This document shows, one piece after another, positions 1 through 14,100 of a DNA stretch of 64,000 nucleotides. The position numbers and the translations under genes were made by a program. The notes beneath the pieces are model-generated. The model ran no database searches and was not told the DNA's origin. It worked only from the letters and a program-made list of their open reading frames with translations. Within the stretch, counting starts at the first letter, position 1. The number at the start of each line of letters is the position of its first letter. The DNA is from Mimachlamys varia. Lineage: Eukaryota > Mollusca > Bivalvia > Pectinida > Pectinidae. The stretch is from NCBI GenBank assembly GCA_947623455.1, contig OX392530.1:37355405-37419404 (forward strand), read 5' to 3'.

Positions 1-3000
1 TGAAGTCTTATAACTTATACAATGAACATATACTTTTTAACTGTTATTGCTAGTATGTGTTTTTCGTGATATATTTGAGAAACTTGAACGCTTTAATTTT
101 ACGTGGTTAAACTTTGGGGGTTTCTTTTCTGTCTGGAACAAATGCACTCGGGTTCCTTTTAGCGCAACATCTTTACCAGTTACTTAGTAGTAGCTACATA
201 ACGGCGTGCATAGTTTTACACGACGCAAACAATTCGAAGTATGATGTCTGTAAAATGTGACACTAATTTATTGTGTAAAAACTCTTGAGCGCTATAGCGT
301 ATTGAAATACTCGAAAGTATATCCTAAGGAAAATAAAAAACCTTCATATGTTGAGGTGTTACTGATACTACTTTTTATTATATTAAACCATATCGAAAAT
401 GGGAAAAACCTCGATGTAACAGACAATTACATTGTAGGTACGAAGTAATTATACATGTTATATATTTAATCAGTTCAAAAAGTTTCAAAGTAATTTCTGA
501 AAATTTTCTTTTACCCTCAAGTCGCTCAAAGCATTTACATGTCCATGTCCTAAAGATAGGTTGTCTGTAGACATAATATCAGCCTAAAACTTTGTTGACA
601 AAATGTTAGTATGGAATTTACACATTTTAAAATCGATAGTTATCGACAGGTTGTAGCTATATATTTAATTGGTAATATACTTCATATAAACTTCCGAATT
701 GTTACAATCAACGCCCCCACCTATAAACGACAATGCTAATTATATAAGTTGTTAGCTAAAAAGGCACAAACCATCATTATTATAAATAAATACATCGCCA
801 ATGTGTACACAACAACATATGCAAAGTAAACAATGTGATGTCACAAGTGTTGCTGTATTTGGATGTTTTTCGTCTCTAAGTTGTGCTCAATATTTTAAAT
901 GACTTTGTCAAAATAAACCCCTTCTCCTTGATAACATGTTCTTATGAATACAAGTGCTAATTGTAAAAATAAGTCACAATAGTTCGGAAGATACGGGAAA
1001 TAAATTAAGGAAAGAAAAAAGCTTTATTCAATGCCTTTATTTATTTAAAATCTTCAGGACATTTAGGATTAAGATAATACCGATGTATTATATAACTGAT
1101 CAAACCTGTGTTCATTGCTATATCTGTTATGCCTGTAGTATGTGATACATTGTACATATTCCATTGTTTTTGTAAAGTAATTGTTTTCTACCTTGTGATA
1201 TTGTAACGTTGTTATCCAACATGAATCTCCCACCTTTCATTTAATTACGTGGCTTCATAGCCATACTTCTGAACAAAAGTCTGCTTGACTAGAACAATGC
1301 GCATGAATTAAGTAATCCGATTCAGACAGTACTTTCGTGAAAAGAAATCGATCAAATTATATTGGTAACTCAATGTCGTGGCAGATTTGGTCTCTGCATG
1401 GTATGTATTCACTTTTTGTTTCTGACTCGTACAAAACCCGCTCTTCCTGCTGATTAATTAAAAACATATCCTTTTCGTTTGGGTTTTAAAATTATATTTG
1501 CTATAAGCGATGTTTGTAGCATTCCATATTATTTTATATTTTGCAATTTCAATGCAGACAAGTTTTTGATGTGTTTATTTGGAGTAGTTGTTAGTCGTTT
1601 CTTTATTTGTTTCCATGTTTTATTCCTGAATATTCAAATGTGATTGATCCTTGAAGCCCCGTCTAAACCCACTGCTTGTTAAAGACATTATTGAAAAATG
1701 ATTGCTTTGATAAAATATTAATTGATTGTCATACATGGAACTTGCTATTTGTGTTATAACACTCTCTGAAAATCACTACCATGACATTGAAAATTATGTT
1801 CCATAATCAATAAAAGTCTCTCTGGAAAAATATATTGGAAGGAATTATCACTTATTATTTGTAACTTTATTTTTTAAAACGTTCAATTCGATTTGCTTAA
1901 TTTGTAAAATCATAGACTCGATGTGACGTATAGTTTAATGATTCCAGTTATGGTAGTTTTTGATGTGTAGAACGGTGTGACAATTAAACAATAGTTTATT
2001 ATTTACACGGAAAGCAATCTCATATTTACAAATTTCGTTTCGTTTAAATATTTAACCATGTAATATTGCAATTTATGCTCAATGTTTTGTAAATATGCCG
2101 ACAAAAATAATTATACATACTTATTAACTGCCATCAAATTATTTTGTAAAAATGGAATATCATCATTTAATGAAGGAGAATCAGTGTTAGGTTTATTGGT
2201 CTGCATGAGATGTTGTCTGTATATCGTGTTACAATAATATATATACACATTTATGTTGTTTAGATTTTTATTATCCTGCACACGTTTCTGTAGATACAAA
2301 ATATGGCGTGTTGTTATTCATTATCGTGTTATGTCGTGCACATCTGTACAAAAGTATAGCAACTTGAAGGATACTTAAAGAGTCGTTATATTCTATGGAA
2401 TTGTTATACGTTTTAGCAATGAAAAGGATGCGTTCTAGAGATTGGTGTTGCAGGCCATGTTTCGAATCTAATATGTTTATAGTATTAAATACACACTGAA
2501 TGATTAATAGTGACTGCTATTTCAAAAATCTTTTCGTGGAGATCTATTTTAAGATAAGGATTTGGTAGGGAATTAAATTAAATTCCTTTATGAAGATCAT
2601 CTTTGAAAGATGACGTAACACAAAAATATGCTACATCTTTCCAATTTAGAAATAGAAATAGTATGCCGAAAAAATGAATTAAACAGCATCATACAGCTGT
2701 AGATTTGCAAATGAAAGCATATATTCGTTAACGATAAAACAAGATGTGATTTACAGTAGTTGTTATATGTACGACTATGACTTTGATCGTTCTTGTTTGG
2801 GACCGATGTGAATAAACAAACACGTATTACTTGGTGATATATACCAGATTGATGAAGATGAGTTCAGCAATGAAACGAAGGCCATCTGTTAAAGAGAAAC
2901 GTAATTTATTTATGTTATAATTGTGTGCAGATTTGTATATGAGGTATTATTTATTCGTTGGATTGCTGGAGAGGGATATTTTAATATCTGATGTCGGTAT

Positions 3001-4150
3001 TCATTTGTTGTTGGTATATGAAACGTTATTATTTACAGAACATTAACATACTCGTAAAGTATGACTTGTTAGAGAAAATAGATATTTCATGGAATGTGAT
3101 AAGGTTGTGAGATTTTTAATGTATCTTAAGTTGAATGTGAAAGAGGATTGCCATTTGAATTGTTAATGGTGCAGAGAGAGAAACATATATAAAAGTACAC
3201 ACAATTACTACTTGAAGAACACTGTGTAAAGATTGTGAGGGAAAACATTGCTATGTGATCTGATGTCATATGTTGATGTGATAGTGTCGCGTTTAGATAT
3301 TAAAATGTTTGTTTATTATGTATATAATAGAATGTAATGCAAATGTATTGCATTTAAGGTAGTATATTATTATTGTGTGAGTGAAAACAAGTAAACTGCA
3401 AGGTCTTTATCAAGTTGAGGATGTATTTATCGTGTTTTAGATTTCAGACATTTTTTTTAAGAATTAATAAGATACCCGAAATGTTTTAGAAAGAATACAA
3501 TTTGGGAAATGGTCGCTTTTTAGATATGCGCTTTAGAAAACGCTTTACCTGTGATCTGTGTTCGAATTAACTCAATTTTATTTTCACTTATTCGCATTAT
3601 TTTTTTTATAAAATTTTCCAAAATTTAGTGTACATTCTTATTTCATAAAATCTTAATTCAGAAACTTCGAGAGAGAATCGTAAATTTAAATAAGGTATTG
3701 TCCAGCTGTACTGTGTTTTGTTACGCTGTACAAATATGTAGTTAATTATATTTGGTATAGTTGGTACATTTGCACGACATAAATTCTTTTATGAGTATAG
3801 TGTTTAACAGTGTGCAATAAAGTGTGAATCAGACAAAATCTGCCTTCAGAAATTAAATATAACTGCAAATGATGAAAATAATTTGTAAATTATTGCAGAC
3901 CTGAAATGGAGACTGTTTCACGTAAGTTTTGAGTGTTAATGAAACGTGATTGATCTAACATTACATTCTAGTCATTTTTCGAAAGTCGATGTTTTTTTGG
4001 GATAAAGAAAGAAATGTGTACAGAAATGAAAAGCCAGAATGTAAGGATTATTTATTTGTTTGATTTGATTCATAATTATAAATGTTAATTAAATGTTTGT
4101 TTTGAATCGATATTCTTTGTTTTATATTTACGCGAGTAAAATATATTTGA
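1..4150. other. No recognisable gene
   Basis: AT-rich sequence with no open frame beyond about 63 codons and no exon-like segment with family similarity on either strand. It could hold the 3' UTR of the main gene or be intergenic; I see no deciding signal. Confidence 0.5.
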
Positions 4151-4169
4151 TGCATTGTGCATGCTACAT

Positions 4170-4590
4170 AGATGTATATACGGGGCCGTTTTTACCGTAG
4201 TATTACTTTCGCCGTTTTGGTTTTGAGTAGATAAAAGGAGTTTTAGAAAGTCATAGGTCCATCATCGGGGACGGGATAGTGGGACTACAAGTATAGTTTT
4301 GCGTTGCGTCTGTCCTTTCCTCCGTCTCCGTCCTTACTGCGGGCCTACTGCTATATTGCTCGGGCTCTACAAGTCACTGGAACTTTATACTTAGGTCATA
4401 TGTTCACCTTGGTGAGGAGGTGTGTCATGCATCAAAAGTAGGCCACTCTGACCTTCATTTAGATCTCTGACCTTCATCAAAGAAAAGCCTTTTGGGCTTT
4501 ATCTTTTATACTTTATAGCTACAAGTCACTTGAACCTTGGGGTATGGATTCACCTTGATGGGATGGTGTGTCAAATTAACGTTTGTCTAG
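4170..4590. repeat. Dispersed repeat with an internal duplicated module
   Basis: A pyrimidine-rich stretch (tccgtctccgtcc) is followed by two related modules, 4365-4430 and 4518-4575. Each begins ctacaagtcac and ends gtgtgtca with an ATTCACCTTG-like centre. The style matches dispersed repeats seen in bivalve genomes; no family name is claimed. Confidence 0.5.
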
Positions 4591-4969
4591 ACTCTGTCTC
4601 ATAATACGAGCTACTGTCAGAGGTTAGAACATGCTTGAAGTATGAGCTGACATTGATCAGACAAGTCACAGTCAGTGGTCGTCTTGCTGAAAGTAAAAGG
4701 CGAAATTAAAACTGAGCGAAAGTTGGGCGATGTATTGACTGGCCGAATGTGTTCGGTTTACATACTAGATTTCCTTTAACTACGAAATAAATTTCCCGGT
4801 GAAAGTCAATTGCGCGAAATTAAAAAAAAACAGCCTGGTAGCACAGAAGGCCCCTAACCACTCCTTAGACGTGATGATGAAGCATACATTTCCAATTTTG
4901 ATTTAATGTGAAAATTTGGCATAATTATTGGTATTATATTTAACAAAATATTTCACATTCTAACTTAAA

Positions 4970-5560
4970 AGTTGTTGGTTTGGTGTTTTTACGTCCTTTT
5001 AATAGCCAGGGTCATTTAAGGACGTCCCGGTGTATGTGATGTGGTTGTGTGTGTTGAGAGCGTGTGTATTTGGGAGGCTCGGTATTTTCGTGCAAGCCTT
5101 CTTGCGATAGTCCGGATCTTTTGCCAATTTAAAGAGCTACCACACTGAACTAAACTGCCGAAGCCCTCCAGCAGTACACCCCTCCCGGTCACATTATACT
5201 GACAACGCGCAAACCAGTCGTTCTATTCCCTTAATGCTGAGCGTCAAGCAGGGAGTAATAACTACCATTGTTAAAGACTCTGGTATGTCTCGGCCTTGGG
5301 ACAGAATCCATAGCCTTCCTCGGAGGTGCGAACAACAAAAGGCCAAAAGTGAGGTTTTGTCAAGGGATACATTAGGAAGGAAAAAGTTGAGAAAGAATGG
5401 AAACGATAAGATCCCATGTTTTATCGCCTTCTACGATCATGCAATGGGGGCAGCAGGTGCAATTCTTGCGCCCTTCCTGCATGCAAGGCAGTCTAAATTA
5501 AAGGAAATGTTTTTTATTTTGGAAATAATAAATTTCGTGAGAGTTTGCTCCATATATGGA
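4970..5560. repeat. SINE-like or other dispersed repeat copy
   Basis: It starts with ttggtttggtgtttttacg, a block also seen at 29085, 56445 and 62410, and continues through GC-richer sequence unlike its AT-rich surroundings (gcaaaccagtcgttc, ggtatgtctcggcc). The 175-codon open frame at 5234-5761 lies largely inside it and has no family similarity that I recognise, so it is treated as repeat sequence rather than a gene. Confidence 0.5.
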
Positions 5561-6830
5561 TTAGGGTCATCTTCATCATCATGGGAGAGGTGGATAAGTG
5601 TGGATCCGGAGATAAATAACCAAGCAATTCCTCTCGTCTATTTAGTCTTCTTGCTAAGTACTTCACACAACATTTTATCTGGCTTTTTATTAATTTTATT
5701 CAAGGTAATATCAACAAGGTACAGTCATCATATATATTGTATAATAATGATATGCTTTTAAATGTCTCTCAGTTGTTTATAAAATTAATGATATCACAAA
5801 GTTGCAAACATAAATAGTTATATAATTGTTAAACCAAACGATGGTAGATGTATTTTGAAACTTCCTTAACGTTAATATAAATAATACGGTTATATAATGT
5901 GTTTTTGTGTCTAATAGAATTACATTCTGTAAATCGTGTACTGTTACTTAAAGACGCATTATTTTTTTTCAAATTGAACAAAATACAAAACAAATATGTA
6001 CAAACAATATATGTTTAACAAATAATGGCTGCCAACCGTAATGTTCAGTAAAGTTGACATCATTCATTTGAAATGTACGATTTTTTTTCTTCATTTGCAA
6101 AATATCGCAATTCTAAAATCGGCCACCTTTCTGTTTTGGTTCTGTTTCAAGAAATATTCGACAATAAATTGCTTTAATTCGAAGCGTAAAATAATCTCCC
6201 TTTAAAACTTATTTCAGGTCAAAATTATTTAAGTTGAAAATTATGAATGCTTCAATTTATATTACTTACAAACAAATTATTTAATCACTCTTGTTACTAC
6301 ATTTAAACAAGTCTGAGTTTGGTAGGCGAATAAGGGGGTAGAAATCCGCATGACGAGCCGTCTGATATTCAAATTCACCTTGCAAGTCCCTGGCACACCC
6401 CAGGTGCGGACAGCCACCTAGATGCGGATAGACTGTCAGCCAACGGACAGGAACGTCTTCTTATGTATCATTTTAACACGTAACACTTAGCTATTCCGAA
6501 AGGTATTATGCAATACATGTGACGCATAAGGTAATATATGCGTACGGTTATCGAAAGGCTATGGAATAGGCCAAGCATATATGGTAGTACACATTTCTAT
6601 TTCAGTGTGCAATACTTTTTCAAGAGGTGCTCGCATTGAAAAGTTTGCAATAATATGTATTAACAAAGTTATTACAAATATGTCCCGAACAATGGGACGC
6701 AAGGTAGATTAATGGCAAAAAATATAAATAGACTGGAGCATGAAATATGAGGGTCTCGAGTAAAACATAAGGAACTAATTATAGATGTCAGGTGACTTGA
6801 TAGTTATTCCCGTAACAAATTACGTTCTGG

Positions 6831-7069
6831 GCCAAGTTGTTCAAACGGTGATTAGCTTAATCATTATTTAACAACATCTTTCAAACTTTGATAACTCTGT
6901 TAATAAACAAGCTACAATGCCACGATTTTGCATGTGCATTAACATTCCAAGACATGTGATATCTGCAAATTTGTAACTAAATAAATGGTTTCATTTTAAA
7001 TTTACAGGATAATTAAAATTTGCGCTAATCACCGATTAAGCTAATCACCTTTTGAACAACTAGGCCCTG
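6831..7069. mobile_element. MITE with 34-bp terminal inverted repeats
   Basis: The left end, gggccaagttgttcaaacgg and onward to ttaatc, is the reverse complement of the right end, gattaagctaatcacc and onward to aggccc, with few mismatches. The element is about 240 bp, AT-rich inside and has no coding capacity, typical of a non-autonomous DNA transposon. Confidence 0.8.
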
Positions 7070-8135
7070 ATTGTATTAAGTCCCCTGATATCATTAGCGC
7101 AGCACTAATATAAGTAACGCACCAAAGTAGATTTGACACCAAGAATTCAAAGCATTTCTTTCAAAATTAGACTTTGCTTGAATACACTTTATGTAGTAAT
7201 AAATTGGACTCAAACATAATATCTGTTGTCTCTTCACTAAAGTGGTATCACAACAATAAACATCATTTTGTTTTGTATATGCTGTTAATAAAATAAATCG
7301 TGACAGACATTTTCATTTAAACAATAGCGTAATAATAAATATCACCTTTTTACAGACACAGAATAAGGCCAGAATAAATACCACTTCTAATAATAATGCC
7401 GAAGAGACTAACTAACAAAATAAAATCGTCATTAGATTAGAACTCATTTTCAACTATCTTGTATATTGATACACTTATATTATTTATACATATTATTTAT
7501 CCCCTAAAAAGTTAAAAACTACAAATACGCATTTAAGCTTACTTTTCTGGAGTGATTCAACGTAATTTGTGAACCTCCTGGAACTTTGAAAAGCGATACA
7601 TTTAAATGTACCTTAGATATTAAATATTAGCAACAGTGTTCGCAGTTCAAACTGTAACAAAAAGGATAAGGTCTTGAACACTGAACCTCAGATCATTAGA
7701 CAATCGCGCTGTGTTTATAGTCTAAATGAATTACACGAAAGGGTTACTGGAATTGTCTAGCGTTCCTGCTGTAGCAAGGTAGCTATCTAAACTGCAATAT
7801 ACGTCGCTGATGGGAAAAATAAACACTTCTGAAATCCTCACTCTAAACCTATATACGCTATGAGTGGTGATTGATGCATCATGTTCCTGGCACCTGCACT
7901 TGGCTCATGGAGTTTGACATTCCAACAATTGAATGTTGAATTGTTCTTGAGATCGTTTAATAAGAATAAATAACACATGTCCAGCAAAACATCGACTGCT
8001 ACATTATCGAGACTCAAATCTGTCAAACCCTTGGATTTGTATTTGGCGATTGACCTCTTATTATAGATCTAATAACACGATTCGGTGTTGGTAAGTTAAA
8101 TATTTTGCCGTAATTTGTAAATGTACAAAATTAAC
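7070..8135. other. No confirmed exon; possible 3' part of the main gene
   Basis: This lies just downstream of exon 30 on the minus strand and should contain the next intron or the terminal exon. I found no segment with phosphatase D2 blocks and no WPD-like codons anywhere between 1 and 7500. Confidence 0.4.
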
Positions 8136-8190
8136 TCGTTGCATTTGGTAGTCCCTCCGCCAACGCTTCATGAAGACAGACGTACTGTTG
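8136..8190 (-). CDS. Exon 30: phosphatase domain, last recognised exon
   Basis: This 55-nt exon lies between TGTATTTCAG and GTTAAT, phase 0 to 1. It encodes QQYVCLHEALAEGLPNAT, the family's QYxFxxxAL-E-L helix that closes the catalytic domain. The next exon was not identified. Two weak acceptors at about 7880-7950 would give very short tails with stops, but neither is supported by homology. Confidence 0.88.
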
Positions 8191-11100
8191 CTGAAATACA
8201 GAAGCATATGGTCATTATAAAACTGTGAACTTATACATACCATAGATTGGAATATTTCTATACTCGTGCATGCTTGAGATATGTGCTAGGTGTTAACAAA
8301 ACATTTCCCAATTAATCTAGTCACCTTCTCTTTTAATATACCTTAGGATTTGAAATAATGACCACAACAACAGATATCAAGACCAATAGAAACGGAAATA
8401 TTGAATATAAGTTGTTGGTGAAACATGAACGCGTCAGGGAAATGCTTGTAAAATTTCTATACTGCGGAGAAATCAAAATGAAAGAGAATACACCATACTT
8501 ACCACTGTCTGTATCATGTTCATTCGATCTTTCCTCATCTTGAGAGTATACTCGTATACGTCAAGCGAGGCAGCATACCGTCCATGTTTCGTTAACGCGT
8601 CCAGGCCGATATAGGTTCCTGTCCTACCTACCCCGGCACTGAAACACAAAAAGACGACGGATAAAAGACGTTACTCCTACATATCCCTAGGATATCAGAT
8701 TGCAAGGTTTGTTTTTATTTTCTGACGATATCAATTTCTGCAAATATCCAACAATGAGCTAAAATTTGCAAGCTATAAAACGAATACATTTACACTAAAT
8801 TACACTATTATGTATCGGGGTTTTAATATCGGCATTTCAGTCATACCTTCATTACATGCGTTTGATGTATGAAAGGCACGTGGCAAGCAATTTGATTTGG
8901 ACTTGGTGAAAAACAAGACGAATTGCTAGGTTGATACCTGCCCTTTGAAGAATATTGAGAATTCAAGACACCAATGTCATCCAATTTTACTATTATGTGC
9001 CGCATGATTTCTACACTGAAGGTTCAAACTAGTCGTTTTGTCTCCTCCACAAGATAGTCCATATTGTGCCTTCGATGTTGCTGTGACATAGTCCAGTGAT
9101 GAAGAGAGCGAAAGTAAGAGAAATCCCTTGCGTATCGTTGATTTGTGAAATTGATAGTTTATAAACTATCAGTTTTAAGGTTGATGTTTACTATTTCTCT
9201 TTGTTACCTGCAATGAACGACTTCCGGTCCCTGAAGCGGCGACTGAATGTTAGTGGAGCTATTATGAAAATTGAGCAGTTGTTCGACAGTGGGCACACCG
9301 TGATCTGGCCAGGTCGTGAAGTGAAGCTGGTGTATTGTCCTGGTCATAGTTTTATCCTGTAAACAAAAGTAGTAGCTAAGTGTGCGGTTGTTGCTTTGTC
9401 TTAATGCCTGGAAGATGACTCTAGATCGGCATGGAACAGTATCAAGGTGTTGGACAGTGTTCTAATGGATATGCTGCTTGTATGAAGCGTTTTGAGGAAC
9501 AGCGGCCTGGAGTGGTACAATAGTTTGATTGGGAGAAGCCTGGTTTTGGACAGAAGCCTGGTGTGAAGTTGTCGCTTCCAGAAAGTACAAGCTTGTTTTG
9601 GGACAGAAGCCTGTTTTTTACAGTAGCCTTATACGAGGTTGATACTTGGAACGTTGGTTTGTAGGGGTATTGTACCCTGATATGGGACAATTGCCTGGTA
9701 AGTAAGCGATGGTGTGTGAACGTACCTGAGCATGTTGTAGCTGTATCTCACGTATAGTAAAACCACTGCCCTCCTTTTCGGACACCGTAGTTACTACGTA
9801 TGTTCCGAACTGGGTGGTTTCAGACACATTAGGCCAATACTGATGACATTTCGGCTGAAATGAAAATAAACAAATAAAGATATTGACGTAACATGCAACT
9901 TTATCTATCAGGCAACACGACCAAACATAGATGCAAATTTAAAGTTAACATAAAAAAAATTATCACATAACTGACCCGTTCAGTCATGTCATACGGCCAT
10001 GTCATAAAAATGGTAACACACACGTGTAATAACACTATTGTGACGTCATAAACAAATGACGGCATATGATTGTCTCGGTAGTGAAAATCTTACCGTCAAT
10101 GTAGAAATTTGCCTTTCTAATAGAGAATTAATTTGAGAGTTTTTTTTTGTTTATTCTCATAAATATAAGTTATGTGATAAATAGAATCTTACACTCGTGT
10201 CAATGTAATATGGAATTTATCAGACTCGTTAAATGATGTAAAATGTCACTCGCCTAAAGGCTCCTGACATATTAAATTATTTAACTCGTTTAAAAAATGT
10301 CTATATTACATCGACACTCGTGTAAGATCCTCTACATGTAAAATGGATAAAATATACATATGCATGCATGAGTGTCAGCAGAGGGAAATGTATGTCTATA
10401 TAAAAGCTAATACTTAAAAGACGAACCAAGAGCATCGCTAGTTTGTATTTGTCATGCATAATATGCAAAACGGTGTTACTATTTATGCAAAATATCTATT
10501 AATATATACATGTGTTGCCACCTGGAACGAAATCTGATAGGAATAGTTTTCTTATTAACAACTACAACATAACTTCCATTCAAACGTCATTCTCTCTAGA
10601 TATTACCAGGGAACTGGGTAAAGTTAGATAGAAAAATATATGAAAACAGTTACAGAATTTGTTCACGCAAAATATCCCAATAAAAACAACCAGAGATTAA
10701 CTGTATTTCTGTCACAGTTGTTTTGAGTTAGCTGGTGTGAGACAGTGAACAGGCATTGTATATTGTATTAATGTGGGAGTTTAGATGGGCATAGAAGAGT
10801 AATCAGGTTCAGAATTCTTAATGTATGTTTGTGATTAAGAATAATAATGAAATATAAAAAAGTATGTAAACATACCCTGCCCAATTCTATTAGATTAGCC
10901 AGCATAATCACTTTGCCACTGTTGTTTTCCCATATCATTTGCCAGAAGGCAGCCACTGTATCGTCCTTTGGCCCTGTAATAAACAAGAAAACTATTGGAA
11001 CAAAACGACGGGACATGTATTGTTTTACGCCCCTTCAGCAATTCAGCAAGTTTACAGGAAAAGTATATTAAAACAAAAAATAAGGTTATCCGATCCAAAT

Positions 11101-14100
11101 TTGGTAGCGAAATATTGGAATGATTCTTTGCCCTTTTAATTAATGTATGGATACTATAATTGAGCTCATAGCATGTTACAAAATTTTATCATCATTTGGT
11201 TAAATGTTCTATACCAACCTTGGCTAGCAATGTACTGTCGTTCGCTGTCCATTCCCTAAAATATACATTTGTCAACGAATCATCAACTTGATATTGGTAT
11301 TTCATCATTAACACGGGAAAAACCTATTCCAATGCATTACTTACAAAGCTTACATTATGATGTACCTGTATGGATTGTAGTCATTATATAAGATTAGTTA
11401 ACTTCTCAGGACTCGCACAACTAAACCAGCCTATCACGAAGTGTTTCATACGTTTGTAGGCCCTACCGAAAATTTGTTCCTGCAAAGTAGTTATTCTGAG
11501 TAATTGAAATAGGTCATTGTTGACATATTCTGCATTCAATGAAATCTGTAGAAATGTAACTTTATAAAAATGTATATTTTTGGTAGATTTTTATTTGTGA
11601 TAGCGGATTGATATGGGGTCAAAAGTCAGAGGGTGTTCCCGTCCCATTTCACTGGATTGACATGTAAATTGCAAAACTTTTTGAATAATATTCGTGTATT
11701 GGATATTTCTATCTAACTGTATTTAACTTACGTCAATGTAACTGGCGTTAATATAATCACTTCCACCGGTGCTGGTCTCCAGTACAACCCTCGAATGGTC
11801 ATCTTCATACAACAACATACGTGATACAGAAATATAAATTATATATATCTTATAGCATTCATCAACAATTCAAGAGACACAAAGCGATAATTGATGTATA
11901 TACCTGTTACACGTTCATATGTACACAAAACAATCCAATCAAAACTATCGAGTTAGTCATAATTTTAGCTTTTAGTTCATTAGTTATATCATCAAACGTG
12001 AACTCGTATAAAGTACTAAATTTGATAAATGACATGTAATTTTCTCGGAAGTAAAAATTAATGGACAAAACTAAGCGAAATATTTTGATATAACTCACAT
12101 GGAAGAATGTTTCTGAATCTATTTTTCGCTTTATTTTCTGGCTTCTTGCCTTCTGTGGCTGGGCGCTGAAGACCTTCAGGTAAATTCTGTAGATACAGAA
12201 AAAAGTATTATTTTACAATTTGAAATTTAAAAAACGAGAATAAGACAAACATGATAATCAAGCTTGGGGTACGGTACCTTTTGATCTAACTATATGTATA
12301 AACACAAAGCAAGATATTTCTCTTGGGAATATATTACTCCTAATTCCAGCCAGGTAAACACACGCCATGAACGATGACATAAAAGTAGAGAATTTGACCT
12401 CTTAAACCATTGCTATTTGAGGCCATATATCAAAATTCAGGAAGTCTAAAAAGGTCTATCGAAAGAGCAGCGAGTGAGGAAACCTGACTATTAAAAAAAG
12501 ACACCTCAATCGAATTTTCGTGCGTTAAATATAAGACAATATTAGTTATTCATGAGCATGCGACAAATTCAACTTTGGTATTAACAAATCATATCAATTT
12601 GTCAGTATGAAATGATACACAAATTGTTATGACATTATTTAATTATTTATTTGACCAATAAATAATTACTCAGTACAGAAATCGCAGCTACCTTGAATTC
12701 TTTTTCCAAATTCCCTACTTCCTTCCTGTTTTTAACTGCAGTTACAAATCCCGACAATAGAATCCTTGTGCCAACAATCTCGGGTAATGCAAACCCATGC
12801 GTCATTGTTATTGGAGGATCGGTTTTCCCTGTAGGTGCGGGCGTCGTCGCCGGTACTGGGGTCAGTGCTGCCGTAGCAGCTGCTGTATCAGAATCGGTTA
12901 CATCCGTCTTACCAACATCACCATCGGGGGCGTCTTCATCATTATCGTCCTCGGTTTCTTCGTCTGCATCCCTCTCCTCTTTTTCGACGATTATTTCTGT
13001 TGGTGGTGGAGCCACTACTACTGGTTCAGTATCTACCGAATCAAGTTGGTTGTCGACAAGTCCAGCCTGGTCGTCTGTCGCTACGTCATCCACTGGTGTT
13101 TCTGCTATGTTTTCGTTTTCCTGGGCTCCATTGGCCTCGGCAGTTATATCTTGATACGGAATGGTTCCTCCAGCTTTTCAAAAGTAAAGCATTGTTAGAA
13201 AAGTAAAGACATTATCGAATCGGTAAAAATATATGAAACAGACATTTTAACAAAGTTTTTTATTGTCGTTATCTACATTGTAGACAATATTATAAACAGT
13301 GTCAGGTGAATGAAGTATGTCTTAGTCTATATTTTTCTCATCCACGCATGTCGGCTACGTGGACTCACAAGCGCATGTCCAAATTATTTACTTCTTAGCA
13401 TAATTTGTATATGTAGTTGTATATTGATGGGGTATCAATACTATTTATATTCATCTTTTGATATACAGTATAATACGGTTTGATTTTAAACTTTATTAAT
13501 GATCAGTAAAATATGTGTATCTTTTGAATATTTTTTAAAATGTAACGAGAAAAAGAATATGTCATGAAAGGTTTGTATACAGATCTAACGAATTCAAATT
13601 TAAATATTTTCAAGTTAGTGTTATCACACAGAACATATTTACACAGGTTTGTACAAACCTTCAACGTCTTGTCTCCGAAAAGATAAAACAAGTTTTGCCT
13701 TTTGTTATTATCTTATGAGTACACCTTGTCAGGGAAGCATAGTTGTCCATCTGTAGTCCTTTTCATATGGTAAACATACTATAACCTACACGTTTCACAT
13801 TATAAAACTAACAATGCTCCATACAATTGAATTCAGATCTACCCAAACACCGTACTTGTCAGCCTAACGATACGAACTCTCAGCATTTGTCAGACAACTT
13901 ATTATATTAAAAATCCAGTCAGAAATATGTTTATCTCAGATTTCATAACATGTATATGATAATGTAAGAATCACAGTAAAGTTTCCAATTTTTAGAATTA
14001 AGAAAAGAAAAGAAGAAGAAGAAATAAAGAAAGAAAACAACGATTGAATTCAATCAATAAAGCTAACAGATCTTGACTCATTGTATCCTAAAATACATTT

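Noticed and set aside
5234..5761. 175-codon open frame on the plus strand
   Set aside because: It lies largely in dispersed-repeat sequence, has no recognisable domain and its C-terminal part is AT-rich low complexity.
7838..8026. Terminal exon of the main gene
   Set aside because: Weak acceptors would give tails such as KQFNIQLLECQTP or MQVPGT before a stop, but no homology or strong splice signal favours either.
12693..13206. Plus-strand open frames opposite exon 22
   Set aside because: They are mirror frames of the acidic/Ala-Pro-Thr-rich coding exon on the minus strand.
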